Assembly: GCF_003600685.1 (NCBI RefSeq)
Contig: NZ_CP032084.1
Location: 5,580,001 to 5,644,000, forward strand
Reading direction: 5' to 3'
Length of the DNA: 64,000 nt
Source of the DNA: Achromobacter sp. B7
GTDB lineage: Bacteria > Pseudomonadota > Gammaproteobacteria > Burkholderiales > Burkholderiaceae_B
Positions within the stretch are counted from its first letter, which is position 1, and each line of letters begins with the position of its first letter. Below are positions 25,796 through 34,700 of the stretch, piece after piece. The translations under genes were made by a program, and so were the position numbers. The notes beneath the pieces are model-generated. The model searched no databases. It was not told the DNA's origin and saw only the letters and a program-made list of their open reading frames with translations.

Positions 25796-26626
25796 CTATC
25801 TGGAATAGCCCGCGAATTTGGACTTTGAAATCGACGTGGCCGCCACCTGCACATGGGGCGCCAGTTCGGCTTCAACGCGGGCGACCGTCCAGCGCGTCGT
25901 GGGCACCGAAATATTGATGGCGGCCACGGCCAGGCCGCGATGGTCGGTTACCGGCGCGGCCACCGAGATATCGCCCAGCACCGTCTCGTTGACGATGATC
26001 GCGTAGCCCTTTTCGGCCACGCGCTGCACGCGTTCCATCAGCTTGTCAGGGTCCACTTCGGTGTAGGGCGTGATGGGGTCCAGCCGCGTGCGCGCCAGGA
26101 TTTCACGGCGATGCTCGTCCGTCAGACGCGACAGGATCGCGGTGCCGGACGCCGTGAAGAACGCGGGCAGACGGCTGCCGACGGCAATGTCCACGTTGAC
26201 CAGGTGATGGCCCGGAAAGCGCGCGACGAACACAATTTCGTGGCCGTCCAGTTCTTGCAGGTTGGTGGTCTCGCCCAGCGTGCGGCTGATGTCCAGCAGA
26301 TAGGGCGAGGCCTTGTCGATCAGCTCGTTGGCGCGCACATAGTTGTACGAAAATTGCAGCACCTTGGGCGTCAGCCCGTAGTTGCGCGTGTCGGGAATGC
26401 GGCGCAGGTAGCCCAGCGTTTCCAGCGTGTAGACCAGGCGCTGCGTGGCGCTGCGGTCCAGGCCGGACGCGCGGGCGATGTCGGCCAGCGTCATGTGGCG
26501 GCGCGACCCGTCGAACGCGTGCAGCACCTGGAAGGCCTTTTCGGTGGACCCCACAAACAGCGATGACCGGGTTGCGCCGGGCGCCTGCGATTCTTGCGTG
26601 TCGTTGTCGATCTTTGTTTTGGGCAC
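25796..26626 (-). CDS. IclR-family transcriptional regulator
   Basis: This 276-residue IclR protein has the winged helix at about residues 25-85 (STEKAFQVLHAFDG, MTLADIARASGLDRSATQRL, YTLETLGYLRR). The effector-binding domain after residue 100 has FFTASGTAILSRL and GDISVAAPVTDHRGLAVAAI. It converges on the aldolase gene and follows the PhyH gene on the same strand. It probably senses the substrate of the oxidase/ABC/aldolase cluster. A perfect 9+9 palindrome lies 156-178 bp upstream. Confidence 0.88.
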   Translation of the reverse strand: MPKTKIDNDTQESQAPGATRSSLFVGSTEKAFQVLHAFDGSRRHMTLADIARASGLDRSATQRLVYTLETLGYLRRIPDTRNYGLTPKVLQFSYNYVRANELIDKASPYLLDISRTLGETTNLQELDGHEIVFVARFPGHHLVNVDIAVGSRLPAFFTASGTAILSRLTDEHRREILARTRLDPITPYTEVDPDKLMERVQRVAEKGYAIIVNETVLGDISVAAPVTDHRGLAVAAINISVPTTRWTVARVEAELAPHVQVAATSISKSKFAGYSR

Positions 26627-26781
26627 GGGAAACAGCCTGTTCAGTTCCGGGGATGGTCACGCAAGAGGAACGCGATGCGGGTGTTGCCGGCCCGGCATCG
26701 CGTATTCATCCAGACGTTCTGCGTTTGCGTTCTGCGTTTGGGTTATGCGTATTGCTTACTGCGTACTGCGTACTGCGGTTG

Positions 26782-26804
26782 AAATAATTGTAATTCAATT
26801 ATTT
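26782..26804. promoter_or_regulatory. Perfect AT-rich palindrome upstream of iclR-type gene
   Basis: aaataattg, spacer taatt, caattattt: two 9-bp arms that are exactly complementary, inside a very AT-rich patch of otherwise GC-rich DNA. It lies between the end of the PhyH gene and the IclR start, 156 bp from the IclR ATG. An operator is more likely than a terminator, since the stem is almost all A-T. Confidence 0.55.
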
Positions 26805-26855
26805 ATTGCAGATATCGATTGATTATCACCGCCCCAACGTCCACCGACTTACCGC

Positions 26856-27623
26856 TTACCCTGCCAGCGGCACGTCCGGCTGCGACGCGGAACGCGTGCC
26901 CGCGATGGGGTGGCAGGACGCCGGGTGATAGGTGTGCACCAAAGACAGCTTCACGCGGTCGCTGCGATTGCCTGGCGCGGCGTGCAGCGTGCGGCAATGG
27001 AAGAACACCACGTCGCCCGCCTCTAGCGTGGGGCTGACCGCCCGCGCGATCCAGTCGGCGTTTTGGGGCACGTTTTCGCGGAAGAACTTCTGCTCATCGA
27101 ATTGTTCAGGCGCGAAAGACGCCGAGTGCGAACCCGGGATGAATGACAGCCCACCATTGCCCGAACTTTCGGGCACCAGCGCCAGCCAACAGGACACCAA
27201 ATCAGTATCGGAAAAAGACCAGTAGCGAATGTCCTGATGCCAACCGGTCAGGCTGCCGTAGGCCGGGTGCTTGGTCATCACGCAGTTGTGATGCACGGTG
27301 GACAGCACAGCCGGTTCGCCGAAATAGCGCGCCAGCCATTGGCCGATGGCCGGGTCGGTGGCCCACTGCGCAAACAGCGGGTCGCGCGCATAGGCGTTCA
27401 ACAGGCGGCGCACCGTCAAGCCGCCTTGCGCCTCGCGGGATGCCGGCGCGCCGGGATAGCGCAGGTCGGCTTCGTATTCGATGGGCGCTACGTGGTCTTG
27501 CAAATGGCGCTCGGCCAGGGCGCGCAAAGCGGCTACCCGGTCCGGGTCCGCAAACTGGCGGGCCACCACAAAACCCTGCTGGCGCAGGACGGCAATTTGA
27601 TCATCGTGCAGGAACCCGGACAT
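26856..27623 (-). CDS. Phytanoyl-CoA dioxygenase (PhyH) family protein
   Basis: This 255-residue non-haem Fe(II)/2-oxoglutarate oxygenase has the iron-binding facial triad HxD in GWHQDIRYW and the distal His in RTLHAAPGNRS, followed by the 2-oxoglutarate-binding Arg (DRVKLSL). The usual SGNGGLSFIPGSH segment is present. Such enzymes hydroxylate small acids, ectoine-like compounds or phosphonates. ATG 27623 with AGGA upstream is chosen over the GTG at 27635. Being next to the IclR and importer cluster, it may act in the same pathway, but this is inference. Confidence 0.85.
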   Translation of the reverse strand: MSGFLHDDQIAVLRQQGFVVARQFADPDRVAALRALAERHLQDHVAPIEYEADLRYPGAPASREAQGGLTVRRLLNAYARDPLFAQWATDPAIGQWLARYFGEPAVLSTVHHNCVMTKHPAYGSLTGWHQDIRYWSFSDTDLVSCWLALVPESSGNGGLSFIPGSHSASFAPEQFDEQKFFRENVPQNADWIARAVSPTLEAGDVVFFHCRTLHAAPGNRSDRVKLSLVHTYHPASCHPIAGTRSASQPDVPLAG

Positions 27624-27739
27624 CTCAATCCTCACACCCCGCGGCGGTTGCGAAGCGTCTGCGTGCGGGGCAGGCGCGTACCGGTCAGGCGCCGGTAAAC
27701 GCGGGGATGGCTAGATTACCAAAGCGGGCGGGCCGCGCG

Positions 27740-28864
27740 TCAGGCAGTAGGTGTTTTTTCAACGCGCGGCGTCGCCGGCGGCAGCGGCGGGCGAGCCCGT
27801 TCAGCGTCGCGTTCCTGGACTTCGTGGTGCACCCATTCACGCCACACGGCCACCAGCAAGGCCATTAGCACCGGCCCGACGAACAGGCCCACGATGCCCA
27901 TCGTCTTGACGCCGCCCACCAGGCCGAAGAACGTCGGCAGGAACGGCAGCTTGACCGGGCCGCCCACCAGGCGCGGGCGCAAGGTCTTGTCCACGATGAA
28001 CAATTCAACGCTGCCCCAAACCATCAGCGCAATGCCCGCCACCACGTGGCCGGAACCGACCAGGTACAAGGACACCAGCGTGAACGACAGCGGCGCGCCG
28101 CCGGGGATCAAGGCCATGAAACCGGTCACCACGCCCAGCAACACGGGCGACGGCACGCCCGCTACCCAATAGGCGATGCCCAGCACCAGGCCTTCGCCCA
28201 GCGCGATCAGGCCCATGCCGGTAACGGTGGAATTGATAGTGGCAGGCACCACGCGGGAAAACCGCTGCCAGCGCGCAGGCAGAATGCGTTCGCCCAGCAC
28301 GTCCAGCTGCGCCACCATCCGGATGCCGTCCTTGTAGACGAAGAACAGCGTGATCAGCATGAACAGCACGGTCAAAAGCAGCTGGAACACGTTGCCCGTC
28401 GCGGCCAGCACCATGCGGTAGATGTTGCCCAGGTGTTCGCCGCTGACGGCTTCAACCAGCGCGCCCAGCGCGTGGGGCTGGCCAATATACGATTCCCAAT
28501 ACTGGCCCAGGCGCTCGCCCAGCACGGGCATCGACGTAATCCAGTTCGGCACGGCCACGCCGTGGCGGTTGGCGGCAATGGCCCAGGCGAAAAAGGTGCT
28601 GGCTTCCTTGATGGCGTAGGACAAGGCCAACGACATCGGCACGATCAGCACCACGATGACCATGAGCAGCGCCAGCGACGCGGCCACGGCCGTGCGGCCG
28701 CCGCAGCGCACCACCAGGCGCTGGTACAAGGGCCAGCTGGCCAGGCCAATAATCAGGGCCGCAAGAGCAGGAACGAGAAAGCCGCTAAGGAAGTACACCC
28801 CGGCCAACAGCACGAGCAAAAGCAGCCAACGGGCCATCAAATAAGCGGGTAGAACAGGCTGCAT
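27740..28864 (-). CDS. AI-2E family transporter (PerM/TqsA-like)
   Basis: This 374-residue polytopic inner-membrane protein of the AI-2E exporter superfamily has about eight hydrophobic segments. Typical features are the N-terminal hairpin LLLLVLLAGVYFLSGFLVPAL, the large soluble loop in the middle, the LGVVTGFMALIPGGAPLSF segment and the C-terminal FLPTFFGLVGGVKTMGIVGL followed by VGPVLMAL. Members export autoinducer-2, indole or act as Na+/H+ antiporters, and the substrate here is open. The C-terminal tail is hydrophilic and Pro-rich. Confidence 0.87.
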   Translation of the reverse strand: MQPVLPAYLMARWLLLLVLLAGVYFLSGFLVPALAALIIGLASWPLYQRLVVRCGGRTAVAASLALLMVIVVLIVPMSLALSYAIKEASTFFAWAIAANRHGVAVPNWITSMPVLGERLGQYWESYIGQPHALGALVEAVSGEHLGNIYRMVLAATGNVFQLLLTVLFMLITLFFVYKDGIRMVAQLDVLGERILPARWQRFSRVVPATINSTVTGMGLIALGEGLVLGIAYWVAGVPSPVLLGVVTGFMALIPGGAPLSFTLVSLYLVGSGHVVAGIALMVWGSVELFIVDKTLRPRLVGGPVKLPFLPTFFGLVGGVKTMGIVGLFVGPVLMALLVAVWREWVHHEVQERDAERARPPLPPATPRVEKTPTA

Positions 28865-28887
28865 AGCGCGGATCGACAGTAAGGGCG

Positions 28888-28978
28888 TTGTAGGCTTTGA
28901 CTGTCGGACTATACAGACGTTTCAAGATATACGAGGGACGCAAGCCCTGTATTTACTACGGGGATTCCCGTGGTTTTT
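28888..28978 (+). ncRNA. Candidate small RNA with promoter and intrinsic terminator
   Basis: On the plus strand between two minus-strand genes there is a sigma70-like promoter, TTGTAG (28888-28893), 16-bp spacer, TATACA (28910-28915). It is followed 40-60 bp later by a hairpin, CTACGGG-gatt-CCCGTGG (28956-28973, one U-G pair), and a run of five T. A transcript would be about 55 nt. No plus-strand protein gene exists here to explain the terminator. Inference from sequence only. Confidence 0.35.
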
Positions 28979-29014
28979 CGGCGTGGCCCGCACCGGGCGT
29001 GCCACGCCGCACGC

Positions 29015-30097
29015 TTACAGCGCGTACTCGGCGGCCTCTTCGCGTGGGCTGCGGCGACGCGGCGGCGTCTGGGCCAACACCGGTTCAGCCAGCGGCTGGG
29101 CGGCGGGCGCCCCCATCGTCATGGCGCTGGGCATGCCCAGCTGACGCTGATACACGCCGCAGCTGGCGGCTGCCGGATCGGTTTCGTCGCGGCCGCTCAA
29201 TAGTGGGCATCCGGCGAACAATTCAGCCACCCAATCCGTAAACGCGCGTACCTTCGGCGACAACTGGCGGCTTTGCGGATACAGCACGGAAATCGGCGTC
29301 GAGCTGGGCTTCCACTGCGGCAGAATTTCGATCAGCTCGCCCGATTGCAGGTGCGGCAGGGCCATGTAGCGGGCCACCTGGATCAGGCCGAAACCCTTCA
29401 GCCCGCAATCCAGATAGGCGCCGGCTTCGTTCACCGCTACCGTGCCCTTCATGTCCACTTCCTGGTGCTTGCCGTCCACCTTGAAGTCCCAGGCGCAGTT
29501 ACGGCCCGTGCGGCTCATGAAGTAATGCACCGCGTGGTGATCGCGCAGCGACTCGATGGTTTGCGGCATGCCGTGGCGCGCCACGTAGGTAGGCGAGGCG
29601 CAGGTGACGGTCTGCAAGGTGCCGATGCGGCGCGCGACCAGGCTGGAATCTTCCAGTTCGCCTGCGCGAATCACGCAGTCGACGGCCTCTTGCACCATAT
29701 CCACAGGCCGGTCGCCCAGGCCAAGCACCAGCTCGACGTCGGGGTATTTGTCGTGGAAATCACACAATGAGGGGATCAGGATCAGGCGGCCGATGCAGGT
29801 TGGCACGTCAATGCGCAGCCGGCCCTTCAGGCGCAGCGCTGCCTCCTGGAAACAGGCCTCGGTTTCTTCGACGTCCGCCAGAATGCGCACGCAGTGCTGG
29901 TAATAGCCCGCGCCGTCCGGCGTCAGACCGATACGGCGCGTGGTGCGGTTCAGCAGTCGTACGCCCAAGAGGCGTTCGAGGTTCTGGATGATGGTGGTGA
30001 CGGTGGTGCGCGGTAGCGAGAGGCTGTCGGCCGCCCGCGTGAAGCTGTTGGCGTCCACGACGCGCACAAACACCTGCATAGCCTGAAAACGGTCCAT
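29015..30097 (-). CDS. LysR-family regulator of the adjacent RND efflux operon
   Basis: This 360-residue LysR protein of the CrgA/AaeR-like subgroup opens MDRFQAMQVFVRVVDANSFT with the helix-turn-helix in residues 18-60 (LPRTTVTTIIQNLERLLG). The effector domain follows, then a long Pro/Arg-rich C-terminal tail (after about residue 300) not found in most relatives. It is divergent from the MexEF-OprN-like operon, the same arrangement as BpeT with bpeEF-oprC and the LysR regulators of MexEF-type pumps. It is therefore the likely activator. A LysR-type dyad lies between the two genes at 30189-30211. Confidence 0.88.
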   Translation of the reverse strand: MDRFQAMQVFVRVVDANSFTRAADSLSLPRTTVTTIIQNLERLLGVRLLNRTTRRIGLTPDGAGYYQHCVRILADVEETEACFQEAALRLKGRLRIDVPTCIGRLILIPSLCDFHDKYPDVELVLGLGDRPVDMVQEAVDCVIRAGELEDSSLVARRIGTLQTVTCASPTYVARHGMPQTIESLRDHHAVHYFMSRTGRNCAWDFKVDGKHQEVDMKGTVAVNEAGAYLDCGLKGFGLIQVARYMALPHLQSGELIEILPQWKPSSTPISVLYPQSRQLSPKVRAFTDWVAELFAGCPLLSGRDETDPAAASCGVYQRQLGMPSAMTMGAPAAQPLAEPVLAQTPPRRRSPREEAAEYAL

Positions 30098-30188
30098 GGC
30101 GACGGTGTCCTTTTGGGCAAATAAGTCGGGGTGAACGGAGCATAACCCGATTTCGACGCCGATTAGTCATCCGTGTCGAACAGTGTTG

Positions 30189-30211
30189 CCGGATTAACTG
30201 TGTTTATCCGG
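30189..30211. promoter_or_regulatory. Dyad in the LysR/efflux divergent region (candidate operator)
   Basis: CCGGAT (30189-30194), 11-bp spacer, ATCCGG (30206-30211). Inside the spacer most positions are also complementary, giving a near-perfect 23-bp palindrome centred at 30200. It is about 100 bp from the LysR start and 210 bp from the leader ORF of the pump operon. The shape fits a LysR binding site. Confidence 0.6.
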
Positions 30212-30408
30212 CCCCACAAAACACTCAGAATGCGAACCATCTTGAAGTGCCCTTGCCTCCCGGCGACCCCACAGGGCATGTCAATCCTCAGCTTCCGTCC
30301 TCGCAGAGCCCGCCCCCCCGGCACTCTGACTTGGATCCGCAACCCTGATGGATGTTGCGTTGCAGCATAAGCATATACGCCTAGCCGCAACGGACGCTAA
30401 GGACTGAC

Positions 30409-30471
30409 ATGGCCAGACCCGCCGCAGCCGCCCCCGCCCCGGGCTCCAAGCAAGCGCGCTTTCGCACCTAA
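30409..30471 (+). CDS. Putative 20-residue leader peptide of the efflux operon
   Basis: ATG 30409 is preceded by AAGGA at 30399-30403 (5-base spacing), a better ribosome site than most genes here have. The ORF encodes a 20-residue peptide rich in Ala/Pro and basic residues (MARPAAAAPAPGSK, ending RFRT) and stops at TAA 30471, 18 bases before the pump's first ATG. Leader peptides that stall ribosomes are known upstream of some resistance and efflux genes. Whether this one is translated or regulatory is inference. It is too short for standard gene calling. Confidence 0.45.
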   Translation: MARPAAAAPAPGSKQARFRT

Positions 30472-30489
30472 ATCTTTCAAGGAAACATC

Positions 30490-31686
30490 ATGGTTTCGCG
30501 TAAACGTATTGCTGTGCTCGTTGTATTTGCCGCCGTGCTGGCGGCCGGTGGCGGTTATGCCCTGACCCGTGGCCCCGGTGGAGGCAACGTCGCCGTGGCC
30601 CAGGGCGCGCCCGCCGCGACCCCGGTCGAAGTGGCCGAAGTCGTCAACAAGACCATCGTGGACTGGCAGCGTTATTCCGGCCGCCTGGAAGCCATCGACC
30701 GCGTCGACATCCGCCCGCTGGTCTCCGGCACCCTGACGCAAGTGCACTTCCAGGACGGCAGCATCGTCAAGAAGGGCGACGTGCTGTTCACCATCGATCC
30801 GCGCCCCTACGCGGCCGAGGTTGACCGCGCCGCCGCCGCCCTGACCGCCGCCAAGGCCCGCGCGTCGTACACCGCCACTGAACTGGCGCGTGGCCAGCGC
30901 CTGCTGGCCGACAACGCCATCGCACGCCGCGACTTCGAGGAAAAGCAGAACGCCGCACGCGAAGCCGCCGCCAACCTGCAAGGCGCGCAGGCCGCGCTCG
31001 ACTACGCCAAGCTGAACCTGGGCTACACGCGCATCGAAGCCCCCGTGGCTGGCCGCGTGTCGCGCGCCGAAGTCACCGTGGGCAACGTGGTGGCCGCCGG
31101 CGCCGCGTCCGTGCCGCTGACCACGCTGGTGTCGGTATCGAAGATGTACGCATCGTTCGATGTGGACGAACAAACGTTCCTGAAGTACGTGAACCCGGCG
31201 CGCAACGGCAAGGCCGGCTCGGTGCCGGTTGAACTGGGCCTGGCGAACGAAGAAGGCTATTCGCGTACCGGCGTCGTGCAGTCGGTGGACAACCGTCTGG
31301 ACGCCACCTCGGGCACGATCCGCGTGCGCGCCGAATTCGACAACGCCGACGGCTCGCTGTTGCCCGGCCTGTACGCCCGCGTCCGCCTGGGCGGCAGCGA
31401 CCCGCGTTCGGCCGTGCTGATCGACGAAAAAGCCATCGGCACCGACCAGGACAAGCGCTACGTGCTGGTGCTGGACGACAAGAACCACGCCGTCTACCGC
31501 CAGATCAAGCTGGGCGCCAACCAGGAAGGCCTGCGCGTCGTGGATTCCGGCCTGAAGCCCGGTGAACGCATCGTCGTCAACGGCCTGCAACGCATCCGTC
31601 CCGGCGACGCCGTGACCCCCACCGTCGTGCCCATGGTTGCCGCCAAGCGCGCACCGGTGCAGACCGCCGCGGCCCAGGTCCAGTAA
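30490..31686 (+). CDS. RND efflux periplasmic adaptor subunit (MexE-like)
   Basis: This 398-residue membrane fusion protein links the inner-membrane RND pump to the outer-membrane channel. It has an N-terminal membrane anchor (IAVLVVFAAVLAAGGGYAL) with no lipobox Cys. The lipoyl half-motifs are RVDIRPLVSGTLTQVHFQDG and YTRIEAPVAGRVSRAEV, flanking the alpha-hairpin (about residues 100-165), followed by beta-barrel and membrane-proximal domains (GTIRVRAEFDNADGSLLPGL). AAGGA precedes the ATG. It is the first gene of a three-gene operon. Similarity of the partner pump to MexF places it in the MexE group. The name axyE is possible in Achromobacter but not provable here. Confidence 0.9.
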   Translation: MVSRKRIAVLVVFAAVLAAGGGYALTRGPGGGNVAVAQGAPAATPVEVAEVVNKTIVDWQRYSGRLEAIDRVDIRPLVSGTLTQVHFQDGSIVKKGDVLFTIDPRPYAAEVDRAAAALTAAKARASYTATELARGQRLLADNAIARRDFEEKQNAAREAAANLQGAQAALDYAKLNLGYTRIEAPVAGRVSRAEVTVGNVVAAGAASVPLTTLVSVSKMYASFDVDEQTFLKYVNPARNGKAGSVPVELGLANEEGYSRTGVVQSVDNRLDATSGTIRVRAEFDNADGSLLPGLYARVRLGGSDPRSAVLIDEKAIGTDQDKRYVLVLDDKNHAVYRQIKLGANQEGLRVVDSGLKPGERIVVNGLQRIRPGDAVTPTVVPMVAAKRAPVQTAAAQVQ

Positions 31687-31712
31687 GGCCCGCGCGTCTA
31701 CAGAGAACGCTC

Positions 31713-34700
31713 ATGAATATCTCAAAGTTCTTCATCGACCGGCCGATCTTTGCCGGTGTGCTGTCCATCCTGGTGTTGCTGGCCGGCCTGTTGGCCATGT
31801 TCCAGCTGCCCATTTCCGAATACCCGGAAGTCGTGCCGCCGTCGGTGGTGGTGCGCGCGCAGTATCCGGGCGCCAACCCCAAGGTCATCGCCGAGACCGT
31901 CGCGTCGCCGCTGGAAGAATCCATCAACGGCGTCGAGGACATGCTGTACATGCAGTCGCAGGCCAACAGCGACGGCAACCTGACGCTGACGGTCAACTTC
32001 AAGCTGGGCGTGGACCCGGACAAGGCGCAGCAGCTGGTGCAGAACCGTGTGTCGCAAGCGCTGCCGCGCCTGCCGCCGGACGTGCAGCGCCTGGGCGTGA
32101 CCACCGCGAAAAGCTCGCCGACGCTGACGCTGGTGGTGCACCTGATTTCGCCTAACGACCGCTACGACATCACCTACCTGCGCAACTACGCCATCCTGAA
32201 CGTCAAGGACCGCCTGGCCCGCATCACGGGCGTGGGCGAAGTCACGGTGTGGGGCTCGGGCAACTACTCGATGCGCGTGTGGCTGGACCCGCAGAAAGTC
32301 GCGCAGCGGGGCATGACGGCGTCGGAAGTCGTTGCCGCCATTCGCGAACAAAACGTGCAGGTTGCCGCCGGCGTGATCGGCGCATCGCCCACGCAGGGCG
32401 ACGTGCCCTTGCAGCTGAACGTGAACGCGCGTGGCCGTCTGCAAAGCGAAGAAGAGTTCCGCGACATCATCCTGAAGACCTCGTCCGACGGCGCCGTGAC
32501 GCACTTGTCCGACGTCGCCCGCGTGGAGCTGGACGCGCAGGAATACGGCCTGCGTTCGCTGCTGGACAACAAGCAGGCGGTGGGCATGGGCATCATGCAA
32601 TCGCCGGGCGCGAACGCGCTGGACGTGTCGTCCAAGGTGCGCGCCGCCATGGCCGAGCTGTCGCAAGACTTCCCGCCGGGCGTGGAATACCGCATCGAAT
32701 ACGACCCCACGCAGTTCGTGCGTTCCAGTATCGAAGCCGTGGTGCACACGCTGCTGGAAGCCATTGCGCTGGTCGTGCTGGTGGTGATCCTGTTCCTGCA
32801 AACGTGGCGCGCATCGATCATCCCGCTGCTGGCCGTGCCGGTCTCCATCGTGGGTACGTTCGCGCTGCTGCTGGTGTTCGGCTATTCCATCAACGCCTTG
32901 TCGCTGTTCGGGATGGTGCTTGCCATCGGGATCGTGGTGGACGATGCGATCGTGGTGGTGGAAAACGTGGAACGCAACATCGCGGCGGGCTTGAGTCCAC
33001 GCGACGCCACCTACCGCGCCATGCGCGAAGTCAGCGGCCCCATCATCGCCATCGCGTTGACGCTGTGCGCCGTGTTCGTGCCGCTGGCGTTCATGACGGG
33101 CCTGACCGGCCAGTTCTACAAGCAGTTCGCCATGACGATTGCCATCTCGACGGTGATCTCGGCCTTTAACTCGCTGACCCTGTCGCCCGCGCTGTCGGCC
33201 CTGCTGCTCAAAAGCCATCACGACAAGCAGGACTGGCTGACCCGTGGCATGAACCGCGTCTTCGGCCGCTTCTTCAACTGGTTCAACAACATGTTCGGCC
33301 GCGCGTCCGAGTCCTATGGCACGGGCGTGTCCAGCGTGATCCGCCGCAAGGCCGGCGCGATGGGCGTGTACGCCGTGCTGGTGGCGGCCACGATCGGCGT
33401 GTCGTACCTGGTGCCCGGCGGCTTCGTGCCCGCGCAGGACAAGCAGTACCTGATCGGCTTCACGCAGTTGCCCAACGGCGCATCGCTGGACCGCACGGAA
33501 GCGGTGATCCGCCGCATGAGCGACATCGCCTTGAAGGAACCCGGCGTGCAATCGGCCATCGCGTTCCCGGGCTTGTCGATCAACGGCTTTACCAACAGTT
33601 CCAGCGCCGGCATCGTGTTCGTCACGCTCAAGCCGTTTGACGAACGCAAGGGTGCCGAGCTGTCGGGCAACGCCATTGCCGCCTCGCTGAACCAGAAGTT
33701 TGCCGCCATCCAGGATTCGTTCATCGCCGTGTTCCCGCCCCCGCCCGTGATGGGTTTGGGCACGCTGGGCGGATTCAAGCTGCAACTGGAAGACCGCGCG
33801 GCGCTCGGCTATGCCGAGCTGGACAAGGCCAAGCAGGCCTTCCTGGAAAAGGCGCGTCAAACGCCTGAACTGGGCCCTGCGTTCTCCAGCTACGAAATCA
33901 ACGTGCCGCAGCTGGACGTGGACCTGGACCGTGTGAAGGCCAAGCAGCTGGGTGTGCCGGTGACGGAAGTGTTCGACACCATGCAGATCTACCTGGGTTC
34001 GATGTACGTCAACGACTTCAACCGTTTCGGCCGCGTGTTCCAGGTGCGGGCGCAAGCCGACGCCCAGTTCCGCGCGCATGCCGACGACATCCTGCAACTG
34101 AAGACCCGCAACGCCGCGGGCGACATGGTCCCGCTGTCTTCGCTGGTGACGGTGAATCAGACGTTCGGCCCTGAAATGGTGGTGCGATACAACGGCTACA
34201 CCGCCGCCGACATCAACGGCGGCCCGGCTCCGGGGTTTTCGTCGGACCAGGCGCAAGCCGCCGCCGAACGCGTGGCCGCCGAAACGCTGCCGCGTGGCGT
34301 GAAGTTCGAATGGACCGACCTGACGTATCAGCAGATCCTGGCGGGCAATGCCGGCTTGTGGGTATTCCCGATCAGTGTGCTGCTGGTGTTCCTGGTGCTG
34401 GCCGCGCTGTACGAAAGCCTGACCCTGCCGCTGGCCGTGATCCTGATCGTGCCGATGAGCATCCTGGCTGCGCTGACCGGCGTGTACCTGACGGGCAACG
34501 ACAACAACATCTTCACGCAGATCGGCTTGATGGTGCTGGTGGGGCTGTCCGCGAAGAACGCGATCCTGATCGTGGAATTCGCCCGCGAGCTTGAAATGAG
34601 CGGCCGCACGCCGCTGGAAGCCGCCATCGAAGCCAGCCGCCTGCGTCTGCGTCCGATCCTGATGACGTCCATCGCGTTCATCATGGGTGTGGTGCCGCTG

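Noticed and set aside
26694..26780. Repeated gttctgcgttt and gcgtactgc motifs as a possible array
   Set aside because: The units are short, irregular and without spacers. Treated as simple repetitive intergenic DNA.
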